Assembly: GCA_900323505.1 (NCBI GenBank)
Contig: OOIN01000035.1
Coordinates: 310,001 to 374,000 of the forward strand
Direction: 5' to 3'
Source: Ustilago trichophora
Taxonomy: Eukaryota > Basidiomycota > Ustilaginomycetes > Ustilaginales > Ustilaginaceae
Length of the DNA: 64,000 nucleotides
Made by a program: the position numbers and the translations under genes. Of this stretch, positions 21,261 to 33,500 are shown piece by piece; within the stretch, counting starts at the first letter, position 1; each line of letters starts with the position of its first letter. The notes beneath the pieces were generated by a model that saw only the letters and a program-made list of their open reading frames with translations, ran no database searches and was not told where the DNA came from.

Positions 21261-24200
21261 ATGATGTCCGAACTCTCCTTTGCTTCCAACCTAGACATGT
21301 CTATCCCCACCACCCCTATCGCCACTGCCAAATCACGACGCATCAGTATCCTCCCTATCGACCATGCCGATCTCTCCTCCCCCAAAACCGCGCTCAAACA
21401 GCTCCAAGTGCTGCAATTGGAAAACGTTGGTCTATGTGAAGAGCTAGAGCACTCCGAAGCGCAAAAACAAGCTCTTCAATCCGAGCTCGAAGCCCTGCGC
21501 TCCCAACTCTCCTCCTCTTCTTCATCATCAGCTTTGATCCCCAGCAGCACCTCTTCGAGCTCGATCTCAGACCAAGATGTGGAATCAGCCACGAAAAGAC
21601 ACAGTGCCGAAATCAAGGCGGCAAAAAGGCTCCTCCACAGGCTAGCGGCACACATCTCCTCTCACGACCCCAGTTCATCTTCTTCCTCTACGTTCGAAGA
21701 CGAAGAAGCGTGTTTCAACCTCGATCAGAGCCTGTCGCACGATCCTGAACGATCCATCGTCCACACCCGACTCACCCAGCTGACGACACCCGACGGCAAG
21801 AGAAAGGTCGACAGAGGATTTGGGACCGACTTGCTAGATGACATAGCATCAATCGGTAGCGTTTGGGAAGAGTATGCACGAAAAGCGTCTTTTTCCAACG
21901 TAGAACAGTCGGTTGCGCTCAAAAGCGCTCTGTCCAAGAACAGCCTGCTCGAGGGGAGGTTGCAGGAGCTGGAAGCGCAACTACAGCAGATGGAGTCGAT
22001 GGAGGACAAGGAACAGCTGATTACCCAGCTCCAGACCGAGATCTCTGCTGCTTCAGAGAGAGAGTTGCAGCTTAAAGCCGAGGTCGAGGAGTCGAATGCG
22101 GCCTTGACAAAAGTGCAGAAGAGGCTCGAGGAAACCGAGGCGAAGCTGGACCAACTTTCGGCAGAACAAGAGTTGACCATCTCGGCAGCGGCCAAGAAAT
22201 CGGCAGCACTGATCAACGCACTTGAACAAGAGCTCGAGGAACTACGTGCCGATGGTGAGGACGAAGGCCAAATTGAAGGTGGCTCGGAACGGGTTGTTGA
22301 GCTCGGAGCTCAGCTCAAGACTACCTTGGAGGAACTGGCGAGCCTAAAGGCCGAGTACGAAGCCGCCTCTTCGCAAAATGCAGCACTTCGAGCCGAGATC
22401 GATGGACACGTTGAAGCTGCCAAAGGAGAAGGCTCTGTTCGCGTCACCGAGCTTGAGGAAGAACTTCGCACCACAGCTGAAGAGCTGAAGCAGGTTCAAG
22501 CAGAGTCTTCCATCCGCATCAACGCACTCGAAGCAGAGTTGGAGGAACGTAAGAGCAAGTCGTCAGATCTGAAATCCATCCTCAACGAGCTCTCGGAGAA
22601 GAAAGAACGTCTGCACGCCATCCAATTGCACAATGCCCAGATCGCCTCCCTTCAACGTGTCCTTCTGTTACAAGAACGCATCGTCGCCTTGCTCGAACGG
22701 TCTCCCGATGCAAGTGGAGAATGGATGACATACGCTCAAGAACTCACCGCCTCGTTATCCCAACTATCCCAGCTCAAATCCTCCACCAACCCCAGGTGCG
22801 AGGTGTCAACAATGACAACCACCCCCGCCCTCGTCGAAGCGTCCGTGATCACCGATACAGCTATGCAACTCGACGACTCACCCTCGCCAGTAGCACAGCA
22901 AGACGTCAACCAAGAACTCGTCCACTCGCTCAAAGCCCAAGTGGAGGAGCTGGAAGCTCGCGTACTGCGACGCAACGAGCAGATCGGATCGCTTCAACGA
23001 CAGCTCAACAATGTCGAGAATGATCTGGATAGAATGAGGACCAACCAGATGCTCGCCGAAGAGACGGTGGCCGAATTGGACGCCGAGCGTGCTGAGCACT
23101 TGGCATCGATCAAGAGGCTTGAGGAGCGGATTGCAGAAAAGGAGGGAGGTGATGGGGAGATTGCTGAGACTCAGGCACGTATGCTTGCTCTTACTGCAGA
23201 GCTCGAAGAAGTTGGCGGGGTAAAGGAGGGTCTGGAGAGGATCAAGATGGAACTCGAGGAGAAAGTGACCGATCTTCAACAGCAGCTTTCTGCAGCATCG
23301 GCTGTGAAGGAGGAGCAGTTGGAAGCGTCGACTCAAACCGCCGAAGACTCTTCAACCATGCACGACCTCAAATTGGCCCTCAACGCAGCCCAGGACAACA
23401 TCAGCTCTCTCAACCATCAACTTGGTTTCCTTACCGCCTCTTACTCTGCGCTTGAGACCTCGAAATCCGCCCTCGAACGCCAAATCTCTACCCTTGAAGC
23501 AGACCTTGCCGCGAGCACATCGCTCACCACCACACAAGAGGAAGAACTCACCCTCCTCCGCAGTAGTCTTTGCAAATCCGACGACCGTCTGTCTACCCTC
23601 CAACTCGAACTCGACTCTCTCCATCTCACGCTTGCCGAACATCGCGAGAGCGCCAGTGAGGACGCGGACCGTTTGGATCAGCTCCAAACCCAACTCAACG
23701 CTCTTCGTACCGAGCGTGATGCGCTCTCCCTTGCCTCGGCTGAAGATCGTGCTGCGCTTGAAGAGTTTCGTGCCACGATTGGTGGGTTCGAGTCGAAGCT
23801 GGCCGAGATGGAAGCCAACGCTTTGGATACTGCATCGCGTCTCAACTCGGAGCGAGAGGCAAAGTCGTTGTTGGAATCGCAGCTGCAACAACTCACTTGC
23901 AAACATACCGAGTTGGAGCAGGTTCTGGAACAACGAGATGCTGCCATGACCGCACGCAACACCGAATACTGGACATTGAAAGAGGAGCTTGCCGAGCTTC
24001 AGGAACTCGCCGAACGCAGTCAATCCGACCAGGCCACTGCTTCGGTCGAGAACCTCACTGCCCTTCAAACCGAGCTCGAATCGGTCCGCTCCCACCGAGA
24101 TGCTCTTGAGCAAAAAGTTGCAACCCAAGAAACCACGCTTCTCAAGCTCAAATCCGACCTTTCAGCAGCCCGCTCGACGGAAGAGTTGCTCAACGAGCAG

Positions 24201-25202
24201 TATATCTCCTCACAACGACGGGTGTTGCAGCTAGAACAGTCGGCCTCGCACCAAGCGGAAGGGGAAAGGGAAGGGGAAGATGACGTGTTAAAGGACAGGT
24301 TGGAAAAGGCAGAAGCGGAGGTGGATAATCTGACGGGTAGGATTGCAGAGTTGGAAGAGGAGCTGGAGAGGAAAGCGGAAGAGATCGAGGAGTCGGATTC
24401 CAAGATATTGGATGCTCTCAAGGAGAGTAAGAAGTATGCTACACGATATGTCAAGTTGAGTGCAAGGTATGAGGCGTTGCAAGTCGAGGTGGGGAAGGCG
24501 GAGGATAAGGTGAGGAAGGTTGAGGAGGAGATGGTGAGGTTGAAGGCTGTCCAGAATGTCGCTGTTGGTGTTGGTAAGGGTGAGGGTGAGGGTTTGATGG
24601 AGAGGAGTGGAAGTGGGAATAGTTTGGCGGGGAGAAAGAGAGCCAAGCCGGAATCGGATTCTGATTCTCACGTCCGGACTGGATCTAGTCGTACTCCGGA
24701 TCGAGTTGCGATTTATGCGCCTCCTCCTTCTTCTGCACGTACACCTTCATCCTCATTTACCCCGATACGTCGTACCGCCCATCCTCCCAAATCTGTCTCT
24801 CGTTCCACGACGATTTCTCACAAGACTCCAACGCATACCCCCCTCATCCTCACCCACGGTCTCGGTTTCGGCACCCCCATCAACACGACCACGGAGCATG
24901 GGATGACGAGAAGCACCTCGAACCCATCCGAACTCATCGCGGCGCGTCTCTCTTCTTCTCCGCCCAAACCCCAATTGCTGGCAGACAAGACAAACCTCGT
25001 CTCCACTTTGGCAAGTGGAACATCTCGTCTCAGCTCGAAACCTTCCAAACCGACAACGCATCCTTTGCCCTCCGTAGAGCATGTAAAGATCAAACAGAGC
25101 AAAATAGGCTTGGCTTCTACCACAACAACTCCAGCAGCAAAAGTTGGAGCGGCCGATTTTTTGGCCCGAATCAAGGCCCAACGTTCCACATCTCGCTCCT
25201 AA
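21261..25202 (+). CDS. large coiled-coil protein of unknown function
   Basis: Single-exon protein of 1313 residues. Residues 1-35 are a short basic/hydroxylated head, with SRRISILPID as a possible phosphosite region. From about residue 45 to 1115 the sequence is almost continuous heptad coiled coil, rich in Glu, Leu and Gln, broken by Ser-rich linkers near 85-105 and by a stretch near 480-550. The last 200 residues are basic and Ser/Thr/Pro-rich with many TP and SP dipeptides, which would suit cell-cycle kinase sites, and end KAQRSTSRS. No motor, membrane segment or other domain is seen. The build resembles spindle-pole, kinetochore or Golgi-tether coiled coils, but I cannot name a family. 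It converges with the PalC-like gene, with 123 bases between stops. Confidence 0.7.
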   Translation: MMSELSFASNLDMSIPTTPIATAKSRRISILPIDHADLSSPKTALKQLQVLQLENVGLCEELEHSEAQKQALQSELEALRSQLSSSSSSSALIPSSTSSSSISDQDVESATKRHSAEIKAAKRLLHRLAAHISSHDPSSSSSSTFEDEEACFNLDQSLSHDPERSIVHTRLTQLTTPDGKRKVDRGFGTDLLDDIASIGSVWEEYARKASFSNVEQSVALKSALSKNSLLEGRLQELEAQLQQMESMEDKEQLITQLQTEISAASERELQLKAEVEESNAALTKVQKRLEETEAKLDQLSAEQELTISAAAKKSAALINALEQELEELRADGEDEGQIEGGSERVVELGAQLKTTLEELASLKAEYEAASSQNAALRAEIDGHVEAAKGEGSVRVTELEEELRTTAEELKQVQAESSIRINALEAELEERKSKSSDLKSILNELSEKKERLHAIQLHNAQIASLQRVLLLQERIVALLERSPDASGEWMTYAQELTASLSQLSQLKSSTNPRCEVSTMTTTPALVEASVITDTAMQLDDSPSPVAQQDVNQELVHSLKAQVEELEARVLRRNEQIGSLQRQLNNVENDLDRMRTNQMLAEETVAELDAERAEHLASIKRLEERIAEKEGGDGEIAETQARMLALTAELEEVGGVKEGLERIKMELEEKVTDLQQQLSAASAVKEEQLEASTQTAEDSSTMHDLKLALNAAQDNISSLNHQLGFLTASYSALETSKSALERQISTLEADLAASTSLTTTQEEELTLLRSSLCKSDDRLSTLQLELDSLHLTLAEHRESASEDADRLDQLQTQLNALRTERDALSLASAEDRAALEEFRATIGGFESKLAEMEANALDTASRLNSEREAKSLLESQLQQLTCKHTELEQVLEQRDAAMTARNTEYWTLKEELAELQELAERSQSDQATASVENLTALQTELESVRSHRDALEQKVATQETTLLKLKSDLSAARSTEELLNEQYISSQRRVLQLEQSASHQAEGEREGEDDVLKDRLEKAEAEVDNLTGRIAELEEELERKAEEIEESDSKILDALKESKKYATRYVKLSARYEALQVEVGKAEDKVRKVEEEMVRLKAVQNVAVGVGKGEGEGLMERSGSGNSLAGRKRAKPESDSDSHVRTGSSRTPDRVAIYAPPPSSARTPSSSFTPIRRTAHPPKSVSRSTTISHKTPTHTPLILTHGLGFGTPINTTTEHGMTRSTSNPSELIAARLSSSPPKPQLLADKTNLVSTLASGTSRLSSKPSKPTTHPLPSVEHVKIKQSKIGLASTTTTPAAKVGAADFLARIKAQRSTSRS

Positions 25203-25325
25203 CAGTTTTTACTTGGACTCTCATTTCCAAACATAAACAACATCTCTTCGCAATCGTTCTGTTTTACACAATCGCATCAAAAGTTTTCGCTCGTTTTCCC
25301 ATGCTCCACGTGTATTGAAAACGAT

Positions 25326-27209
25326 TCAATAGTACGCTCCTTGACCAGCATATCCTCCTACTGCGGTTCTACCTTGAACATCGTCTTCATCCCCGTCCTT
25401 CAGAGCGACCAGATTGCGTCTTGCCGGATGGTCCATTTCCAACAGATGCAACTGATCCAGTGCCAGTCCCCCCATCGAGCCTTTTCCTTTATATCCTTCG
25501 CTACCGGGTCCCCATTCTGGCGTAGGCAGTCTAAACTCTTTGATGCCCAACGCTGCTCTTCCTGCCGGAACCTTGTTGGTGACCTCGGTGGGGGGAGGGA
25601 TGGGTTGGAACGAGACGGTGTCGTTGAGTTTTCGATAGGATTCTAGCCAGTGTGATACGGTGGATAGTTCTTGTTCCACTACGGCTTTTTGACCGCGTTG
25701 TCTGGTTTTGAGCTTGGAAGAAGTGGATGGTAGGAGGGAGGAGGAGGAGACGGAGATGTTGGATAGGGTAGATGTGAGATCTTTTAGAGAGGTCGAGGAG
25801 AGAAGGGTTGAGGAGAGGTTGAGAAAGGCTATTGCAGAGCCGATTTTGCAAGAGGCGGACTCGCCAGAGTCGATACCGAGCCATTTGTACGCCATGGCAC
25901 GATGAAACGTCGACGAAAAGGTGAGGTATTTCAGGAGGGAAGACGTGATTTCCAGATTCTGATCGAGTCCTCCAGCGATCGAAGTGGTGGAGGAAGGTGG
26001 AGCGTAGAAGCTGTTGGCTCCTGTTGGGCCACCGCCGAGGGATGTTGGGGATGGTGATGCATCGTGTGGACCAGAGATTCTCGATTGTTGTTGGTATTGT
26101 TGTTTCGAGGTGGGTTCTTTGCGTTTAAACTTGCTAAAAAGCCCTTTGGTTTTGCTCCCAACTCCACCGTTGTTGGCAACCCTTGCTGGTTCATCATCAT
26201 CGTCATCTTCATCATCGTTGTTGGCAAAAGCATGATCCCTAGTGGCACTAATCCGCCTCGATAGCTCATGTTCATGATTGGCACTCAACCCCGCATCCCC
26301 ACTAGCCCCCTTCCTGCCCCCTTTCACCCTCCCCTTCTCCCCTACAGTCTTTAGCAACCCCACCGCGCTCTCCAACTCCTCGACGACACTCAAATGCAAC
26401 TTTGCCAGCAGGCTCGCACTCGGATGGCCCTTCTCCAAAGGCGGACCCGGAGTCACCGTATCCACCGCCTTACCCACACTCGGACTGACCAGCTTCCTAA
26501 TCGCCAACGCCTGCGCCTCTGCCAGGCAAACCTTGCTCAATGCCAGCGTCACCTCGGTCGTCAAATCCGGAGGCAAACCCTCCACCCTTCCCACCTGATC
26601 TCTCCACCTCGGCAGAAACTCCTGCGACAGATACAACAACACTCCCGACGCCCTACACAGCGTATCTGCTGCCCACCGCAATCGGTCATCTTTCGACTTG
26701 CGTTCTTCGCCACTTAGACGAGGATCACGTTCGAAGCTGCCCAAACCGGCCACTGTGGCACTTGCGAAATTCGACAATGTCAAGGCATACGTCAGAAGCG
26801 TACTTGCCAACTCGTAGTGCAACCCGTTCAAATCGACCCTCTGAGGACCCCGAAACCGGGTAGAAGAGACACTGGTTCGCCACGAGAATACCGGTTCGTA
26901 GCGCAGGATAAGATCGTCGGTCTGAACACAGTTGAAGATGGCCAACAGATGCGGAAGATACTCCTCGATGGTTTTTACGATGGTTAGCCAGTCGGTTGTT
27001 GTTGATGATGTAGTATTTGTAGATGAAGATGGATCGACGCCATTGTCTTTGGATGTAGAGGAGGAGGTGCCGGCACGGTTTTCTTTGAGCACCGCGCGTA
27101 GGCGAGCACGCAGCTGGGTGGTGGAGGAAACTTGGGAGACGAGATCGGTTGTGACGAGAAAATCGGTGAACGAAATGGTCCCTGTTGTGGGTAGGTCGTA
27201 GATGTACAT
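25326..27209 (-). CDS. palC: PalC-like BRO1-domain protein of pH signalling
   Basis: Single-exon protein of 627 residues. It opens MYIYDLPTTGTISFTDF, matching the PalC family start in which a LPTT-x-x-SF phrase opens a BRO1 domain. Further PalC-like phrases are EYLPHLLAIFNCV, then FSWRTSVSS with GLHYELASTLLTYALTLSNFA, and a later stretch with FHRAMAYKWLGIDSGESASC-KIGSAIAFL. PalC joins the ambient-alkaline-pH (Pal/Rim) signalling complex and binds ESCRT-III Vps32 through its BRO1 domain. A Ser/Gly/Asn-rich insert with an Asp run sits in the middle. The open frame continues upstream to a GTG at 27296, but the first ATG is at 27209 with G at -3. It lies downstream of, and on the same strand as, the arrestin-like gene, 372 bases away. 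Confidence 0.8.
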   Translation of the reverse strand: MYIYDLPTTGTISFTDFLVTTDLVSQVSSTTQLRARLRAVLKENRAGTSSSTSKDNGVDPSSSTNTTSSTTTDWLTIVKTIEEYLPHLLAIFNCVQTDDLILRYEPVFSWRTSVSSTRFRGPQRVDLNGLHYELASTLLTYALTLSNFASATVAGLGSFERDPRLSGEERKSKDDRLRWAADTLCRASGVLLYLSQEFLPRWRDQVGRVEGLPPDLTTEVTLALSKVCLAEAQALAIRKLVSPSVGKAVDTVTPGPPLEKGHPSASLLAKLHLSVVEELESAVGLLKTVGEKGRVKGGRKGASGDAGLSANHEHELSRRISATRDHAFANNDDEDDDDDEPARVANNGGVGSKTKGLFSKFKRKEPTSKQQYQQQSRISGPHDASPSPTSLGGGPTGANSFYAPPSSTTSIAGGLDQNLEITSSLLKYLTFSSTFHRAMAYKWLGIDSGESASCKIGSAIAFLNLSSTLLSSTSLKDLTSTLSNISVSSSSLLPSTSSKLKTRQRGQKAVVEQELSTVSHWLESYRKLNDTVSFQPIPPPTEVTNKVPAGRAALGIKEFRLPTPEWGPGSEGYKGKGSMGGLALDQLHLLEMDHPARRNLVALKDGDEDDVQGRTAVGGYAGQGAYY

Positions 27210-27581
27210 CGCAAAAGAAAGGACAGGAGGATGAGGGGTGGAAATAGATTTGTGCTCGTGGTACAGAGACAAGGAAGGATGTGGAATACAAACCACAGTA
27301 TACCAGTATGGTTGCCAAGACTTGAGAGCTCTCGGTAAACTGAGCTAAACTGTCAATTCCGATTCCGATTCCTCCACTCGAACACACCTTTTCTTCCCCA
27401 CAACGCGTGCATGGACCAACGCACAACACATCCAAACCTCTACCAACACCTTCAACATGAACATTTCACGACATTCACAGTTCCGTTTGCGTTTGATATG
27501 TCAAGAGTGCTGATTGCGATATTGTAGAAAAGAATGTGTGTGTTGTGATATGACAAGAAAAGGAAGCATGTTGGGCGTGCT
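27210..27581. other. short intergenic region, arrestin gene to PalC gene
   Basis: 372 bases between the arrestin-like stop and the PalC-like start, both on the minus strand. It must hold the arrestin terminator and the PalC promoter unless the two are co-transcribed. No motif stands out. Confidence 0.5.
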
Positions 27582-30500
27582 TCACAGAGCCCTGCCAACC
27601 TCGACATCAACCGTCTCACCATCTCCCTCACTGCCACTTAACCCTCCATTCGAATGAATACGCATCCCCATCATACCATGACCAGCCTCACTATCGACCT
27701 CGGGACTGTCCACCCCGTCCAAATCATCTTCATCCTCTACGTCCAACTCCTCTTCTTCCGCCTCGTCATCGTCATCCTGACCTGATCCGTCCATACCGCC
27801 TCCAAGACCGCGTCGAGGGCGTCCTGTAAGACTGTCGAGCGTATGCGATGGCTGCATCCCATCCATGCGATCCTCTTCGTCGTCGAGCGCGCTAGTGACG
27901 AGGGCCTCGTCGAGGACCTCTGCCGGGGTGATGCGGCTGAAAGTGACCAACGAGGCGGTCGTTGCGGAGCGTCTTCGCATTCCAGGACGGGCAGGTAATG
28001 GGTCAAATGCCGACGAGCCGACACGAGACTTGGTGACCGCAGTGTTGCTGCTTGTTTCGACGTAGGGAGACGATGTAGCGCTCTGGCTCGATCCGGGCAG
28101 CACAGGATGCGATGGCGATGTACGCAGGCCAAAGACACTGGAAGATGTGGTGCGTGTAAGCAGACGGTTACCAGGCAGACTCGTGGTCCGATCCATGAGC
28201 ATGGGCACAGATGCACGGTTCGAGAGCCGCGACATTGTAGCAGCCTGATCACGGGGCAACTCTGTGCTAAACACACTGTGAGGGCCGTTGCCAGGCATAG
28301 TCGAGACAGGTGACAGGTCGGAAGCACTCGATCCAGACACATGAGCTTCATCGACCGTCGACAGAACGTTGCTTGCCTGCAAGTTGGCAGCAGCCATAGC
28401 TCCGTGCCCATCATCGACTACGCCTGTATCGGGAGCTGGATCTTCATCAATCTCGCCGACCACCGACATCCTGCCAGGGTATCGCGGAAGATCTTCACCT
28501 TCATCAGCAAGTCGCGACCCGTCTTCGCGGAACAATTGAGCGTAGGCAGGAAGCAGAGGCTCTGCAAATGTCTCCGGCAGCCCTGTACCCGTGCTGCTTC
28601 GAGCCTCGTTCGACCCTTGCCCTGTCGCCAAAGCGCATTCTGCGGCCCTACTCTGATCACCGGCAAGAGGATCCACAGGCGCAGCAGTCTGCGCGTTCCC
28701 GGGCACGATCCTGACAGGACCAAACTGCTCTTGCACCTCCTTGGGTGGCGCTTCCGTAAAGCGAACCGGCACGCACATGACCAAAGTCTGAGCCCAGTCT
28801 TCGCCATCCTCGCCCAAGGCAACGTTGGATTTCAACCCGAAGCCAAGCTTGACCTTGAGCTTGTGTCGAACGCGCACGTATGGACTTTCAAAGTCAGAGA
28901 TCAATTGAGCACTGCCTGCCTTTCGTGCTGCATCGAGATCACTCGAGACCAGAGGCAGATTGATCGTCATCCGGACGCGACCTTTGGTCAGATCTACTCC
29001 CTGACCGTCATCGCCCGAGAAGGCGTAGCTTGCGCGTAGACTGGCTGCTGCCGCGCCATTCGCATTTGCGGGTGCATTTGCGCTGGCTCGAGGATCGTGG
29101 GTCGAGCCTCCAGCAGCAGGCACTTCGTGGGGCTGCTCCAGCATCGAGCTCGCAAAGGTCGACAGTCTGCTGATCGCATTTTCGAAACGGCTCCTTCTGG
29201 GCGCTGCTGCAGGTCTACCCGATGATCTGGTGGTCACGCTCGAACTGACACCCATCCTCGTTGTGGCGCCGTCCCCTGTGATCCTGCGTTGCGTCTCGCC
29301 TTCCAAAGCATATAAAGGCGCGGGTCCATCAGAGTTGGTGCGCGCCGTGGACCGAGATATTTGAGAACCAGGCTGTGAGGGGGAATCCGCCGCATCTGCA
29401 AATGGCATATTAGGGTCGGCACCATCTGCGTCGAGTCCACTGGCCGAGATGTCGCGCCTCGTCGTGACGGTCTCACTAGCAGAACCCAGGTCGAATGGAA
29501 TCGGTCGCCTGCTCCGACTGGGACCGTTAGGAGAGGAGCCGCTCGCCAAAGCTGCACCGGCAGTGCTGGGACGTGGCGCAGGTTGCATCGCGCCAGAGCC
29601 ATCAGTGCCTTGGAACGCCTGTCTGAGTGACGAGCTGCTCGAGTTGTTGGATCGGGCCAAAGCACGAGGTCTAGGCTGCATCACGCTCATTCGCGAGCCC
29701 GAGTTGACTTGGGCGGCCGGTGCGAAAGCAGCTCTCAAACCACTGATGCCACCACCTGTAGAAGAGCCATCCGGTGTGTTGGTGCCAGAACCTGCCGGAC
29801 TGCCCCGTGAAGGGCTCCTCGAAAATCCACCGGGTCTGTCAGCCTGATTGCCGCTGTTGATGTTGATCTTTGCTTTGCCCTTTCGCGACTTGTCTCCGTC
29901 TTCCTTGCCCACCTCCTGACATCGCTTCTTCAGCGCAAAGGGCGGTGGTCCCACAATGGTGGTCCGGATGCGCTCGACATTGTGCTCGATCGGATGAGGT
30001 GCCTTTCCTTGGTTGGCGAGCTCAATGTGACCCAACACGAGCGACCGATCGTAACTCTGACGAAGGCGTATCTCTGCTGCCAGCTGCTGCGTGTCGTTGG
30101 AGACAGAAGGCGTCTTTCGAGAAGTCGTCACGACAGGCAGATCGGCGGCATCCACCTTGTTCGGAGGAGGCGGCACGGGGAAAGCAGCGCAAAACGAGCG
30201 AGATGGCATGGAGCTGTGCCTCTCGGTCTGCAGGCATACCAGCTCCATGTCTTTGAGTCGCAGGCCTCCCCACTTCTTCAGTGCGTCCCAGCCTTGTGTA
30301 CGGCCCAAGTCGATCTGGACGCCAAAGCTGAGCAAGTCACTCTTCGGCCCTGCGACGTGAACATGAGAGGGCAGAGACAGTGTCAACGAGAAACTGAGCC
30401 CACCCGCGGCATCCTTGTCGGGTGTCAAACCAAGCACAGGAGGAAGATGCAAGGTAGGACGGTGAACAAAATGTCGCAATGGCGCAGAAGATCGACCAGC

Positions 30501-33500
30501 GGATGCGGATCTCGATGACGTGCGTGGCGGCGAGTTGGCATTGCCGAAGCGTGAGTCGAACAAGGACGAAGCACGGCTCATCGAGCTGGGCAAGTTGGGC
30601 AATGTAGCAGAAGGAGTCATTCCAGACGTCGCTGCGGCCAACTTGGCTGGGTCTCGAGGAGCATCGAAAGCACTCGGCGCACGTGGCACGATCTCCCTCT
30701 CTGCGCCCAATGCGCTGTGACGCTCAGAGGCCGCGGAAGCTGGGTCCTGTCCCCAACCTCGAGGGTTGGCGTCGATCCTTGGCGAAGGAGCCAAGGCCGA
30801 TGGGGCTTCGCTCATGGCTGCGTCTGCGTTACCCTCGGGTGAAAGCGTTGCTGCCTCGTCAATGCTTGAGTTTGCGGGAGGGACAGAGACACGTGCTGTC
30901 TCTGACTGGCGATTCTCGGCGTGTGCTGCCAACGACATTGGCGCAGAGACGGAGGTCGGGAGATGGGAGCGGGCCGAAGCAGTCGCTTCTGACCCCGATG
31001 ACCCCGATGACCCGTCGGGATGGGCGGCAGCAGCGTCAGACGTGTCCTGCAGCCTGGCAAGTGCGAGCATGCTCTGAGACAGAGATGGAGTTGTACCATC
31101 GGCACGCATCACCTGACTAGCGGTGGCAAGCCGAGCAAGCCTTGCCACAGGCACGGGTACAACATCCCTACATCGTCGGACCAAAATGCTGAGGCACTCG
31201 CTCCTGATGGAATGCTGTCCTGTTGGCAATAGCTGGTTGGATGCCTCCGTCGTCTTGCTGAAGAGTGGATCCTGTTCCACCGATGCTGGTACTACGTCCT
31301 TGGACCCAGAGCCTCGGCGGCTGTTGGAGATGGAACTGCTTTGCTCGGCTTCCGTGCCAGTCGACTTCTTCGAGCTCCTCAGCTGGAGCTGTTTCGCCGT
31401 CTTGTTGAGCCAAGTGTTCTTGGTCTTGCTCTTGACCGTGCTAGCTGGTGGTGAACGTGTGCCATCCTTGCGCTCGGCTGCACTCTTGCCGTCGGCGGCT
31501 TCTCGCAGTTCCGACTCGAGCGACCTTGCCAGGTTCAACGAAGACGTTGGGCTCTGCCAGCCGTCACCGCCAAATGCATCGAAACCAGAGAGCGCCGAAA
31601 GTATGGCTTGACCTTCAACAATGGCTGTCGCCTGAACGCAGTAGAAGGTAGCACCGAACCGCGAGCGCTGTGATGCTGGCAGCCAGCCAGGGATGGAGAG
31701 ATCGAACTCGGTCTCGTACTTGAGCGTCTGCTGGCTGGCATCCCTGTTTGCTGCGTTTGCGGTTGAATCGTCAGGGGATGTGGGTGATTCGCCTGTCTCG
31801 ACCATTTCGACGGGGCAGGAAAAGCCTTGGGGCTGCAAGAGCTCCTGAGAGATTTCGGCGAGCCTGATGGAATTGAACCTGCCCGTTGCATCGACATAGA
31901 CAGAGTAACCGACAAAACGCACTGTGAGCGCCTCTACGTGCACTGAAGGATGATCCGAAGTTGAACCGTCACGAGCCACTGCGGCAGCAGCAGAGAGGCG
32001 TGGGACGTTGAGCTTGGGCACCTCGACGACCACGGTTCCGGCGAGGGAATAGTTGGAGCTGGACTGCATGGAGCCAAACATGGTGAGACGGTCGATGAGC
32101 GGTTCGACACCGACTCGAACATGATCGCAGAGATCGATCTTTCTGGGTTGGAGCGCCTTTCCGCCGCCACGAGCTGCGGCTGCTTCGAGCCTCAGCTGGT
32201 GACTTGCTTGCACGAGAGGGATGGAGGGTGGTAGGAGGACGTTGCTCCTGAGACCAGTGCGAGAAGCTGGCTGCAAGGAACGAGGTAAATCCTCTGCGGA
32301 GAGACTGGCCAAAGCGAGTTGAGGCGATGTATCGACAGCAGGGTCGGCGGTGAGAAAGTCGAGCATGCTCATGCGACGCTCTGTTCGAGCCCCGATCATC
32401 TCGGGAGAGGTGGGCGAATCGAGCTCTTGATTGATGTCGCGCGCGAGACCACGAGGCAATTCAGCTGGACTCTGTACATCGGTATCCAGTGTGAGGCGTG
32501 CAGCCGACTTGCGAGCGAGGCTCGAAAATCGCTGAGGAGAGGTGACAAAGGCGGAAGTCGACTGCGAGAGTCTTTGCGGAGCCGGATCCAAAGACTGCTC
32601 CAGTGTACCACAGTTCGAAGGTGCTGTGGAAGGGTACGATGGGGATGCCGATGGTGGCGAAACGACGTTGAGATCGGCATTGATGGTTTTTCCAGGTGAA
32701 GTACTGAGATGCTGGGAAGGGATGTGATTGCTGTCGTCTGGCACAATGGTGCGCGTGATGATCGGCAGTGAAGCTTGCGGTGCGGGGATGGTGGTGGTGG
32801 TCGGCGAAGCGTGTGAGCTTGTCAGTGTAGCACGCGATGACGCTGTTCCGGCAGGGATGGGTGAGGATGGAGCAGAATCGCCTTGCTCTTGCATCTCGAA
32901 CCGACTTTGTGATGCAAGTGTCTGAAAAGCATCGGTGGGACGCGGTGGTGACGAATCGGCGGTGACAGCGTCGACTGCGGGGGATGCACCTGAGAGATGT
33001 TGACTGGCAGCTTGGCCAGATAGCTGAGGAGCAGACGTTGGCAAGAAGGGAGCGTCCATGGAGAGGGAGGTGAGAGGCGCCGAAGAGGAAGCCAAGCTGA
33101 TGGCTTTGGCATTGGCGGAGGAGCAGGTTGAGGTGGAGCCTTCTGGGAGATCTGTGGGTGAAGGGAATGAAGCTGTGGGAGGTGAATCGCCGAGATGAAC
33201 TAGGTGCGGTTTTGCGTCGTGGCTGATAGAATGAGGATGCTCTGCATGGGCGTCGGATGTTGATGTGTGGATACCTGAGGGATTTTGGTGTGTCAGTTGG
33301 TGAGTGCGGGTGGGCGAGGTGGCAAGGTTGAGGCTGGATGTGTGGCCGGTGACGCTGGCGTTGGAAGTGGAAGTGGGCAACGACTTTGTGTGGTGATGGT
33401 GGGATGATGGACTCGAGACACGTGGTTTGGGGGCGATGGGATGTGGTGGAGCACGAGCGGATGCCAAGGTGTTTGCGAGTTTTCGCGAATCGCCTTTGGA

